Positions 7,743 through 14,860 of a DNA stretch of 16,677 nt are shown in pieces. The position numbers and the translations under genes are program-made. The notes below the pieces were generated by a model that was not told where the DNA came from, did not search any database, and saw only the letters and a list, made by a program, of their open reading frames with translations. This stretch comes from an uncultured Methylophaga sp. (lineage in GTDB: Bacteria; Pseudomonadota; Gammaproteobacteria; Nitrosococcales; Methylophagaceae), in assembly GCA_946885755.1 (NCBI GenBank), contig CAMPHB010000004.1, forward strand, positions 1 through 16,677, read 5' to 3'. Numbering within the stretch: the first letter of the stretch is position 1; every line of letters begins with the position of its first letter.

Positions 7743-9146
7743 TTACTTTTTGCGCTGTCGACGAACAGTCTGCTGACGTTTTTCCTGCTGCTTCTGGCTA
7801 GCCTGATGTTGTTTCTCACGAAACGGATTGTCACTGGTTTTGAACTCGACCATCACCGGTGTGCCGTGCAATTTCAGCGCCGTGCGGAAATAATTCTCAA
7901 GATAACGACGGTAACTTTGCGGTGTAGCTTCGGTCTGGTTGCCATGAATGATAATGCGCGGCGGATTTTTGCCACCCAGATGTGCATAACGGAATTTAAT
8001 ACGCCGGCCATTTACCAGCGGCGGCGGATGATCGGCAACCGCATCTTCCAGTGCCCGGGTTAAACGCGGTGTTGGAATTTTACTCAGCGCCGAACCATAG
8101 GCTTGTTTAACTGATTTAAATAGTAAGCCCACACCACTGCCATGCAGTGCAGAAATAAAATGGGTTTTGGCAAAACTCAAAAACGGCAAACGCCGTTCGA
8201 TATTCGTTGCTACCCACTCGCGCTCCTGTTTTTCCAGTCCGTCCCATTTGTTGACTGCAATCACCACAGCCCGGCCACTTTCAATAATAAGACCTGCCAG
8301 ATGCAGATCCTGCTCGACGATACCTTCCTGCGCATTGAGCACCAGCATCACCACATTGGCGGCTTCAATTGCCTGCAATGTTTTAACAATACTGAATTTT
8401 TCCAATGCTTCCGACACTTTGGAACGACGGCGCACACCGGCAGTATCGATCAGGGTGTAAAGCGTATCGTCTTTTTCAAACGGAATATAAATACTGTCGC
8501 GGGTCGTGCCCGGCTCATCAAAAGCAACAACACGTTCTTCACCGAGCAGGCGATTGACCAGCGTGGATTTACCGACATTGGGCCGGCCAACCACCGCCAG
8601 CCTGATCCGGCCATCTTCTTCATCAACGATGTTGTCTGCTTCGGGCAATGCCGTATCAGGCAAAGATTTGACAATGCGTCTTAGCAACCCATCAATACCA
8701 CGGCCCTGTGCCGCCGAAATCACTTCCGGTTCACCCATGCCCAGTGAATAAAAATCAGCGGCAGCGATTTCCCGCTGTTCACCCTCGGTTTTATTAATCA
8801 CCAGCATAACCGGCTTGCCAACATTGCGCAGCAGTTGGGCAATTTGTTCATCAGATGGTGAGCGACCATGACGGCCATCAACCAGAAACAGGATCAGATC
8901 CGCTTCATCAATCGCCAATTGCGCTTGCTTACGCATCAGTTCAGCCATGTTGTCACTCTGATCGGTCAGGCCACCGGTATCAATCAGAATAAATTCAGCA
9001 TCGTCATGACGCACCTGTCCGTATATACGATCCCGGGTCAGGCCAGCAAAATCAGCGACCAAAGCATCACGACTACGGGTCAAACGGTTAAATAATGTCG
9101 ACTTGCCAACATTCGGACAGCCCACCAGGGCAACAACTGCTTTCAC
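7743..9146 (-). CDS. der: Ribosome biogenesis GTPase Der (EngA)
   Basis: Essential tandem GTPase that helps assemble the 50S ribosomal subunit in the cytosol, 467 residues. Two GTPase domains are complete: the first has P-loop GCPNVGKST (9-17), switch motif DTGG and NKTE. The second has GRPNVGKST (187-195), DTAG and NKWD. A KH-like domain follows (about 355-440), with a basic tail rich in Lys, Arg and Gln. The first P-loop has Cys10 where most Der proteins have Arg, a small variation. The gene starts with GTG (9144-9146), directly after the bamB stop with no gap (TAAGTG), and no in-frame ATG gives a complete P-loop. This is the conserved last position of the yfgM-bamB-der operon. Confidence 0.97.
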   Translation of the reverse strand: MKAVVALVGCPNVGKSTLFNRLTRSRDALVADFAGLTRDRIYGQVRHDDAEFILIDTGGLTDQSDNMAELMRKQAQLAIDEADLILFLVDGRHGRSPSDEQIAQLLRNVGKPVMLVINKTEGEQREIAAADFYSLGMGEPEVISAAQGRGIDGLLRRIVKSLPDTALPEADNIVDEEDGRIRLAVVGRPNVGKSTLVNRLLGEERVVAFDEPGTTRDSIYIPFEKDDTLYTLIDTAGVRRRSKVSEALEKFSIVKTLQAIEAANVVMLVLNAQEGIVEQDLHLAGLIIESGRAVVIAVNKWDGLEKQEREWVATNIERRLPFLSFAKTHFISALHGSGVGLLFKSVKQAYGSALSKIPTPRLTRALEDAVADHPPPLVNGRRIKFRYAHLGGKNPPRIIIHGNQTEATPQSYRRYLENYFRTALKLHGTPVMVEFKTSDNPFREKQHQASQKQQEKRQQTVRRQRKK

Positions 9147-10310
9147 TTATGGGGTCTCAATAGCCGTTAAACGACCGTCACTACTCATGACATATAAAAT
9201 ACCGTCAGCTACGACCGGTTGACTGGTAATAGGCGCATCGCCTAATTCTTGGCGGGCAACAAAACGGCCGTCGGAACGGGCGATCCAATGCAAATAACCT
9301 TCCAGATCACCAACAACAATGTATTCACCAACAATTGCCGGCGCCGTCACATCACGGCGCAACAAACGGGTTTGTCGCCATAAAGAATCGCCGCTGCCAT
9401 CTTGTATTGCCCAGACATAACTTTCTTCGTCAGTGATGTAAACTGCTTCTCCCAGCGCCACGTCAAAGCCTTCCTGAGATGAGATCTCACGTTCCCAGAT
9501 CTGGTTACCTGTCTGAATATCCAGTGCTGCGAGATTGCCCTGATAAGCAGCGGCATACACCGTGTTGTCAATGACTTGCAGATCAGCATCAATATCTACC
9601 AGACGCTCCAGTTCAGTCCGTCCGCGCGGCACAGCGACACTTTTTTCCCAGATAACTTTGCCGTCTGTCAAAGACAGTGCGACCAGTTTGCCGTTGTCAT
9701 AACCCGCCAAGGCCCGGTCACCGACAATTTCCGGGGCGCTGACACCACGCAAACTGAGCAGTGGCACACTCCGTTGATAATTCCACAGCACTTTGCCGTC
9801 AGTTGCAGAAAGCCCTGTCACCCGGCCATCAGCAGTCCGCACCACCGCGACATTTTCATCCGCTTTAGGCGGTGCCAGTACTTCACTGCTCAGTTTTTGC
9901 CGCCAGAGAATGTCACCATTACTATCATCAAGGGCGATGACTTCACCCTGTTGTGAACCTATGAGAATCTTGCCGGCACCACCGCCAACGCCCGCAGCAA
10001 CCGTGACATCCAATTCCTGGCGCCAGACACTTCGGCCGCTCTCCGCTTGATAACTGCGGACATCACCTTCTGAATCAACCGTGATAATGCGGTCATTTTG
10101 CAGCCAGGGAGATAAATCAGAATAAGTATTGACTGCACCATCACCAGTGTTTTCTTGCCAAAGAATCTCCGGCTCAAACTCTGGTGTAAATTCTACCAAT
10201 GGCTCGGGGGGGGCTTCGTAGACTTCTTCAACAAACAAATATTCAATGGCGCCACAACCAGACAAAAAAGCGACCAACAGGGAAACGGTGAAAAAGTGTT
10301 TGATACTCAT
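9147..10310 (-). CDS. bamB: Outer membrane assembly lipoprotein BamB
   Basis: Lipoprotein of the BAM complex that inserts beta-barrel proteins into the outer membrane, 387 residues. The N-terminus is a lipoprotein signal (MSIKHFFTVSLLVAFLSGC) with lipobox LSGC and Cys19 as the lipidated residue. The rest is an eight-bladed beta-propeller with PQQ-like repeats; recurring blade motifs include GKVLWNYQ, GKVIWEKS, GNQIWERE and GDSLWRQT. Its ATG overlaps the yfgM stop (ATGA), and der follows without a gap. A run of eight C on the coding strand (10206-10213) falls at about codons 33-35, between the lipid anchor and the propeller, and the frame is open across it. Confidence 0.96.
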   Translation of the reverse strand: MSIKHFFTVSLLVAFLSGCGAIEYLFVEEVYEAPPEPLVEFTPEFEPEILWQENTGDGAVNTYSDLSPWLQNDRIITVDSEGDVRSYQAESGRSVWRQELDVTVAAGVGGGAGKILIGSQQGEVIALDDSNGDILWRQKLSSEVLAPPKADENVAVVRTADGRVTGLSATDGKVLWNYQRSVPLLSLRGVSAPEIVGDRALAGYDNGKLVALSLTDGKVIWEKSVAVPRGRTELERLVDIDADLQVIDNTVYAAAYQGNLAALDIQTGNQIWEREISSQEGFDVALGEAVYITDEESYVWAIQDGSGDSLWRQTRLLRRDVTAPAIVGEYIVVGDLEGYLHWIARSDGRFVARQELGDAPITSQPVVADGILYVMSSDGRLTAIETP

Positions 10311-10939
10311 TTGACGGCCACATCATCACGTTTCATTTGCAGCAAACCATGACGTGGATCGTTGCTGCTGACATTATTCATCGCACTTTGATAGGCTTTC
10401 TGCGCTTGTTCTGCCGAACCTTGCGCTGCAAAAATATCGCCTTGTAATTCTGTAAATAAAGACGCGAAGCCTTTAGTCTGCGCATTCTCAGTCAGTTGCA
10501 TTGCGGCATCAAAATCACCGGCGTCCATTTTCAGACGTGCCAAACGCAATCGTGCCAAGTCCTGTTGCGCCGCCAGTTCCGCATTATCAACCACCCAATG
10601 AAGCTGCTCTACAGCGGCATCTGAATCGTCATTATTGGCAAGCTGCGTGGCCATTTCAGTGGTTGCAAAAACTGCATAAGGCGTTGACGCATAATCAGTT
10701 TGCAGTTGACTGACCGTTGTTTGTGCTGCTTGTAAATCACCTTCACTCATGGTGACCAGCGATTGCTGATACATTACCGCTGCTTGTTCAGCTTGCGCCG
10801 CCTGATAACTGAACCAATACCGACTGCCAAAAATGGCCACAATACCCAGTGCAACACCGGCGGCAACAGCCAGACCGTTTTCACGCCACCATTGTTTTAT
10901 CGCTTCACTTTTTTCTTCATCGGACGCGTAAATATCCAT
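10307..10939 (-). CDS. yfgM: YfgM-family membrane-anchored periplasmic chaperone
   Basis: Inner membrane protein (210 residues) with a short cytosolic N-terminus (MDIYASDEEKSEAIKQWW), one membrane helix (about 22-39) and a periplasmic tetratricopeptide-like domain. In E. coli YfgM associates with the SecYEG translocon and PpiD and helps outer membrane proteins through the periplasm. The family hallmarks seen are the opening motif, the aromatic pair RYWFSY after the helix and the helical repeats ending RHGLLQMKRDDVAV. A strong AGGAG lies 6 bases ahead of the ATG, supporting this start. The gene overlaps bamB by 4 bases. In E. coli hisS precedes it; here the upstream neighbour is the divergent ammonium transporter gene, so yfgM is the first gene of the operon. 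Confidence 0.93.
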   Translation of the reverse strand: MDIYASDEEKSEAIKQWWRENGLAVAAGVALGIVAIFGSRYWFSYQAAQAEQAAVMYQQSLVTMSEGDLQAAQTTVSQLQTDYASTPYAVFATTEMATQLANNDDSDAAVEQLHWVVDNAELAAQQDLARLRLARLKMDAGDFDAAMQLTENAQTKGFASLFTELQGDIFAAQGSAEQAQKAYQSAMNNVSSNDPRHGLLQMKRDDVAVK

Positions 10940-11081
10940 TCTGACTCCTGTTTTGTCCGGTCAGCGCCGGGCAGATCATCGTTAAAAAAAATGATGAGTT
11001 TAGAGGTGTTTTCTATCGGCTTGAGGCAAAGCCGTAACAGACACATCAAACGAACGATGGGGGTGGACACGCTGAATAAAT

Positions 11082-11098
11082 TGCACTTTTTTTGCGCA
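11082..11098. promoter_or_regulatory. NtrC-like enhancer box, distal
   Basis: A 17-base site that keeps TGCAC on the left and G-GCA on the right of the NtrC consensus (TGCACCA-N3-TGGTGCA), about 10 of 14 informative positions by eye. It is centred near -99 from the predicted sigma-54 start. Confidence 0.5.
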
Positions 11099-11103
11099 CA
11101 CCA

Positions 11104-11120
11104 TGCACCAGCCGGGTATC
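11104..11120. promoter_or_regulatory. NtrC-like enhancer box, proximal
   Basis: The left half-site TGCACCA is a perfect match, the right half is weak (3 of 7). The centre lies 22 bases from the distal box, about two helical turns, as is usual for cooperative NtrC sites. It is near -77 from the predicted start. Confidence 0.45.
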
Positions 11121-11162
11121 GCCAACTATCTATCTAATTGTTTTTATTGAAGTTGTCTAAAT

Positions 11163-11179
11163 TGGTGCAATATTTGCTG
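11163..11179 (+). promoter_or_regulatory. Sigma-54 (RpoN) promoter of the ammonium transporter gene
   Basis: TTGGTGCAATATTTGCTG contains the invariant GG (11164-11165) and GC (11176-11177) separated by exactly 10 bases, with TGG-GC and TTTGC contexts close to the consensus TGGCAC-N5-TTGC. The predicted start is near 11189, leaving a leader of about 31 bases before the GTG. Two NtrC-like boxes lie upstream at typical enhancer distance. Confidence 0.8.
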
Positions 11180-11220
11180 TTTTGGTGCCGCAGCAATACA
11201 ACAATTAAAAGGAAACAACC

Positions 11221-12405
11221 GTGCAAACTTCAACTGATGTGTTATTTATCTTGCTGGGTGCCATTATGGTACTGGCAATGCATGCCGGCTTTGCATTTCT
11301 CGAAGTCGGAACTGTCCGCAAAAAAAACCAGGTTAACGCGCTGGTGAAAATTATTACCGATTTCGGCGTGTCGACCATTGCTTATTTCTTTATCGGTTAT
11401 GGCATCGCCTATGGCCTGAATTTCCTCCAGCCATCACCGATGTTAGTGGAAAATAACGGCTATGCGCTGGTCAAGTTTTTCTTTTTACTGACTTTTGCTG
11501 CAGCGATCCCGGCGATTGTTTCTGGTGGTATCGCTGAACGGGCCAAATTTTATCCACAATTAATTGCCAGTTTCTTCATCGCCGGGTTCGTTTATCCATT
11601 GTTTGAAGGTATCAGCTGGAATGGTTTATTTGGCATGCAAGCATGGCTGACCGAAAGCTTCGGTGCCCCGTTTAATGATTTTGCCGGTTCAATTGTTGTT
11701 CATGCTATCGGCGGCTGGATCGCTTTAGCAGCTGTTCTGCATTTGGGTCCGCGCCATGGCCGCTATGGTAAACAAGGCGAAATTTTTGCCCATCCGCCGT
11801 CAAGTATTCCTTTTCTGGCGTTAGGTGCCTGGATCCTGACCGTCGGCTGGTTTGGCTTTAATGTCATGTCTGCACAACAAATCGAGGGCATCAGCGGTAT
11901 CGTTGCTGTTAACTCGCTGATGGCCATGGTTGGCGGTACACTGGCCGCGTGTTTGATGGGTCGTAATGATCCGGGCTTTGTCCACAATGGTCCGCTGGCA
12001 GGTTTAGTGGCTATTTGTGCTGGCTCTAATGTTATGCACCCGCTTGGTGCATTGGTCACGGGTCTGATTGCCGGTGGTTTATTTGTCTATACTTTCACCC
12101 TGGCACAGAATAAATGGAAAATTGATGATGTATTAGGTGTCTGGCCATTGCATGGATTATGCGGTGTCTGGGGCGGTATTGCTGCCGGTATTTTTGGGCA
12201 GTTGGCATTAGGTGGTTTAGGTGGTGTCAGCCTGATTTCACAGCTGATTGGCACTGCCGTCGGTGTCACCATTGCCTTTGTTGGTGGCTGGATCGTCTAC
12301 GGACTGTTGAAAAAATTCATGGGGCTGCGTTTGACGCAGGAAGAAGAATATAACGGTGCTGATTTAAGTATTCACAAAATCAGCGCTAACCCAGTCAACG
12401 ATTAG
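11221..12405 (+). CDS. amtB: Ammonium transporter (Amt family)
   Basis: Inner membrane ammonium channel, 394 residues with about 11 transmembrane helices. The pore residues are in place: Asp153 (FNDFAGSIVVHAIGG), His161 of the same motif and His311 (WPLHGLCGVWGG) as the twin histidines, and the GGIAERAKF signature. It starts with GTG; AAGGAAA about 8 bases upstream supports this and no better ATG exists before the first helix. There is no cleaved signal peptide, unlike E. coli AmtB. The C-terminal cytosolic tail keeps GLRLTQEEEYNGAD but changes the usual HGE-AY end to HKISANPVND, and no glnK gene is adjacent, so PII docking may differ. Sigma-54 and NtrC-like sites upstream indicate induction under nitrogen limitation. 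I use the symbol amtB for the family; amt would also do. Confidence 0.95.
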   Translation: MQTSTDVLFILLGAIMVLAMHAGFAFLEVGTVRKKNQVNALVKIITDFGVSTIAYFFIGYGIAYGLNFLQPSPMLVENNGYALVKFFFLLTFAAAIPAIVSGGIAERAKFYPQLIASFFIAGFVYPLFEGISWNGLFGMQAWLTESFGAPFNDFAGSIVVHAIGGWIALAAVLHLGPRHGRYGKQGEIFAHPPSSIPFLALGAWILTVGWFGFNVMSAQQIEGISGIVAVNSLMAMVGGTLAACLMGRNDPGFVHNGPLAGLVAICAGSNVMHPLGALVTGLIAGGLFVYTFTLAQNKWKIDDVLGVWPLHGLCGVWGGIAAGIFGQLALGGLGGVSLISQLIGTAVGVTIAFVGGWIVYGLLKKFMGLRLTQEEEYNGADLSIHKISANPVND

Positions 12406-12409
12406 CTTA

Positions 12410-12498
12410 AAGGGCTTGTATATCTTTTATCTCCGCCTCTGTTGTGAGCTGAAAAATCGTCACCAGCAGTGGTGGATATGAAAGATAAACAAGCCCTT
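12410..12498. repeat. Long imperfect inverted repeat in the convergent amtB-cysB gap
   Basis: The left arm (12410-12430) and right arm (12478-12498) can form a stem of about 20 bp: ten perfect pairs beginning AAGGGCTTGT with ACAAGCCCTT, one A-A mismatch, seven more pairs, one G-U and two pairs. The 47-base interior contains a second hairpin, CACCA-GCAG-TGGTG (12461-12474). No T-tract follows on either strand, so it is not a standard intrinsic terminator. It may still block read-through between the convergent genes, or be a structured RNA or a small mobile repeat. Confidence 0.7.
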
Positions 12499-12563
12499 CG
12501 GGATGCTGAAATTCAGCGGTCCTTAAACTACCATCCCCGGCGCCATGCCGCCACGGGAAATTT

Positions 12564-13484
12564 TCATAAATGAATCGCTTGCTCTACCACGTCACGCTGC
12601 AAATGCGGCGCAAAATAGCTGATAAACGCATAACTGTAGCGGCGTAAATAGCTGCCTTTGCGAATACCGATATGGGTGGTACTGGGCTGAAATAAACCAC
12701 TGGCATCAATAGCCTGCAGTGGTGCATCTTTGGCCGGATCAAACGCCATGCTGGCAATAATGCCGATACCAAGCCCGAGTTCGACATAGGTTTTAATGAC
12801 ATCGGCATCGGTGGCGGTAAACACCACATTGGGCTTTAAACCCTGCTCAATAAACGATTGATCCTGCTGCGCGCGGCCAGTAAAACCCATGACATAGGTC
12901 AGGATTGGATACTGCGCAACATCGGCCAGCGTGACTTTTTTCAGCGACAATAAAGGATGATCCGGCGGCATGATAATGCTGCGGTTCCACTGATAACAGG
13001 GCAGGATCGCCAGATTATCAAATTGCGATAAACCTTCAGTGGCAATGGCCATATCCACTTTGCCCAATGAGGCCATTTCGGCGACTTCCGGCGGTGTGCC
13101 CTGCACCATATTTAAATGTACACCCGGATAATCCGCTGCGAATTTCTGAATGGCGGCCGGCAGGGCATATCGTGCCTGCGTGTGTGTGGTGCCAATCGAC
13201 AAAGTGCCTTTTTGCTCATGGCGGCTATCGGCGGCTAAAGCTTTGAGGTTTTCGACTTCCTGCAAAACTCGTTCGGCGGTTTCCAGCACCGATTCACCAA
13301 CGGCGGTAATGCCGGTCAAGCGTTTGCCATGGCGTTCAAATATTTTCAGGCCAAGTTCGGTTTCCAGTGCCTGAACCTGATTACTGACACCAGGTTGTGA
13401 GGCATACAGTGCTTGGGCGGCCGCAGATATACTTAAACCACGGCGGGCAATTTCACGGATGTATTTGAGCTGTTGAAGTTTCAT
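12564..13484 (-). CDS. cysB: LysR-type regulator CysB
   Basis: Transcription regulator of sulfur assimilation, 306 residues. Residues 1-60 are the winged helix-turn-helix (ISAAAQALYASQPGVSNQV), and the rest is the two-lobed effector domain. The motif TTHTQARYALP places Thr100, Thr102 and Gln103 exactly where E. coli CysB binds sulfate or N-acetylserine, and FTATDADVIKTYVELGLG is also conserved. It is about 18 residues shorter than E. coli CysB, ending RDVVEQAIHL, so the variable tail is absent. The ATG at 13484 starts the canonical MKLQQLKYI. A 17-base palindrome (13491-13507) begins 6 bases upstream of the ATG and no clear ribosome binding site was seen, so the palindrome may be an autoregulatory operator. 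The location beside cysH and cysD matches its expected target genes. Confidence 0.95.
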   Translation of the reverse strand: MKLQQLKYIREIARRGLSISAAAQALYASQPGVSNQVQALETELGLKIFERHGKRLTGITAVGESVLETAERVLQEVENLKALAADSRHEQKGTLSIGTTHTQARYALPAAIQKFAADYPGVHLNMVQGTPPEVAEMASLGKVDMAIATEGLSQFDNLAILPCYQWNRSIIMPPDHPLLSLKKVTLADVAQYPILTYVMGFTGRAQQDQSFIEQGLKPNVVFTATDADVIKTYVELGLGIGIIASMAFDPAKDAPLQAIDASGLFQPSTTHIGIRKGSYLRRYSYAFISYFAPHLQRDVVEQAIHL

Positions 13485-13490
13485 GGCTTA

Positions 13491-13507
13491 TTGATAATTT
13501 TTATCAA
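13491..13507. repeat. 17-bp palindrome immediately upstream of cysB, candidate operator
   Basis: TTGATAA and TTATCAA flank TTT. The site lies 7-23 bases ahead of the cysB ATG, where it would cover the ribosome binding region in DNA or form a small hairpin in the mRNA. LysR-type genes are commonly autoregulated; binding by CysB itself is inference. Confidence 0.45.
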
Positions 13508-13561
13508 GACAAGCCAATATTATTGATATCTAAAATATAAGGCAATGATAGAGCGAGAGAG

Positions 13562-13843
13562 TCAAATACCTACACCGTTATTGTGGATTACTGGTGTTGT
13601 GTAATAAGCAGCGGATTGCGGCTGACATACTTGTTCAACACAGGGTTGCCAGGCCAGCGTCATCATGCCGGGCTGGTTCATAACATAAAATTCAGTCGCT
13701 TGAGGCTGCGGTATTGACTGCAATTGTTGAGGTTGCTGCTGAACCGTTGCAGAGAAATTGATTGCATTTGTCTGCAACAGGCAAAAAGTCAACAATGCCG
13801 AAGTTAAAGCAGTTATAAACAACAAACGATGGTAGGTCGTCAT
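13562..13843 (-). CDS. Small putative secreted glutamine-rich protein, function unknown
   Basis: A 93-residue protein I do not recognise. The N-terminus (MTTYHRLLFITALTSALLTF) is a positively charged then hydrophobic stretch ending near QTNA, which looks like a signal peptide with cleavage around residue 27, or a membrane anchor. The mature part begins INFSATV, then has a Gln/Pro-rich low-complexity section (QQQPQQLQSIPQPQ) and a C-terminal part with two cysteines spaced C-x4-C (PCVEQVCQ) that could form a disulfide. A GAGAG motif 6-7 bases ahead of the ATG supports expression. It lies between cysB and the divergent sulfur operon, so its regulatory region is shared with the transporter gene. 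A link to sulfur supply or periplasmic cysteine chemistry is speculation. Confidence 0.65.
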   Translation of the reverse strand: MTTYHRLLFITALTSALLTFCLLQTNAINFSATVQQQPQQLQSIPQPQATEFYVMNQPGMMTLAWQPCVEQVCQPQSAAYYTTPVIHNNGVGI

Positions 13844-13960
13844 ACTTGTCTCTCTGTATTTCTGCGAGTTTTAAAGCGACTTTCAGCGATCATCCGTGAA
13901 AGAAACGTGAATGATTTTTTTAGCTGCAAAATGCTGCCAATGAAGTATTTCTGAAATTAG

Positions 13961-13983
13961 CTATATAACTTATTTGTATATAG
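13961..13983. promoter_or_regulatory. Inverted repeat with LysR-type T-N11-A core ahead of the sulfur operon, candidate CysB site
   Basis: CTATATA and TATATAG flank a 9-base centre, giving ATA-N9-TAT and the T-N11-A pattern of LysR-family boxes (T13966, A13978). It lies 77 bases upstream of the transporter ATG. A -35-like TTGATT (13997-14002) follows, without a convincing -10, as expected for an activator-dependent promoter. CysB binding is inference. Confidence 0.4.
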
Positions 13984-14059
13984 ATAGATGAAATTATTGA
14001 TTGTGTGAATAATATCAGCTGGTAAACTTGCGCCATTTTCAAGGGTGTAAGGTCACAAA

Positions 14060-14860
14060 ATGGAGTGGGGATTTTTACTGGCAGGCCTCTTTGTCGGCAT
14101 TATGGTCGGGATGACCGGTGTTGGCGGTGGCTCTCTGATGACGCCGCTCCTGATCTTCGGTTTTGGTATTCAGCCGGCGATCGCAGTAGGAACAGACTTG
14201 CTGTTTGCGGCCATTACCAAAGCCGGCGGCATTTGGGCTTATTGGCGCCATGGTGTGGTCAAATGGTCGGTCGTTGCCAAGTTAGCAGCCGGTAGTTTGC
14301 CGGCGACATTATTGGTTTTATGGTACCTGAGCAGTAATGGCACCGAAGGTGGTCAGCATGATCAGCTGATCACCACGGCGCTTGGTATCGCACTGATTCT
14401 GACATCCAGTGCCTTATTATTAAAAAGCTGGCTGGGTGGTATTTTGCAGGCGCGCGCCGGACACCCGGTAGTCAATGCTTTATATAAATTACGTGAAGAT
14501 GCGCAGCATAAAACGCTGGCAACAATTATTACCGGTGCGGTAATTGGTGCAATGGTGACATTATCTTCAGTGGGCGCCGGTGCACTCGGCGCGGTGGCAT
14601 TACTGTTCCTGTATCCGCGTATGAAAGGCGTGGAAATTGTTGCCACCGATATCGCTCATGCAGTGCCGTTAACAGCGGTTGCCGGTTTGGGACATTCCGC
14701 TGTCGGTACCGTGGACTGGGGGCTACTGGGCTGGCTATTAGTTGGTTCCTTACCCGGTATTTATATTGGTAGCCATTTAGGGATCCGCATTCCCGATAAG
14801 GTGATGCGCACCGTACTGGCGGTGATTTTGATCGCCGTGGGGGTAAAATGTCTAATTTAG
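14060..14860 (+). CDS. TSUP (TauE/SafE, DUF81) family sulfur-compound transporter
   Basis: Inner membrane protein, 266 residues, about eight hydrophobic segments in two homologous halves. The first half has the family motif GMTGVGGGSLMTPLLIFGFG followed by AVGTDLLFAAITK, and the second half repeats it as TLSSVGAGALGAVALLFLYP with the equivalent ATDIAHAVPLTAVAG. TSUP proteins move sulfite, sulfate, thiosulfate or organosulfonates, in or out depending on the member, and the direction cannot be read from sequence. AAGG 7 bases before the ATG supports the start. The stop overlaps the next gene by 13 bases, and cysH and cysD follow. Two readings are plausible: a sulfate or thiosulfate importer feeding assimilation, or a sulfite exporter relieving the product of CysH. 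Confidence 0.9.
   Translation: MEWGFLLAGLFVGIMVGMTGVGGGSLMTPLLIFGFGIQPAIAVGTDLLFAAITKAGGIWAYWRHGVVKWSVVAKLAAGSLPATLLVLWYLSSNGTEGGQHDQLITTALGIALILTSSALLLKSWLGGILQARAGHPVVNALYKLREDAQHKTLATIITGAVIGAMVTLSSVGAGALGAVALLFLYPRMKGVEIVATDIAHAVPLTAVAGLGHSAVGTVDWGLLGWLLVGSLPGIYIGSHLGIRIPDKVMRTVLAVILIAVGVKCLI

Noticed and set aside
7738..7756. Short inverted repeat AGCGC...GCGCT at the end of the 7401 gene and der
   Set aside because: Only five pairs with a 9-base loop, inside coding sequence of der; too weak to call a terminator.
8142..8684. Plus-strand 180-codon open frame
   Set aside because: Lies wholly antisense to der, which has all GTPase motifs; the translated product has no recognisable pattern.
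10763..11137. Plus-strand 124-codon open frame reaching into the amtB promoter region
   Set aside because: Starts antisense inside yfgM and runs over the NtrC-like boxes; no ribosome binding site and no familiar pattern.
12410..12498. Integron attC site or intrinsic terminator
   Set aside because: No conserved core sites of attC type and no cassette or integrase nearby; no T-tract after the stem on either strand.
13491..13507. FNR box at the cysB start
   Set aside because: The half-sites TTGAT and ATCAA are present but separated by 7 bases; FNR requires 4.
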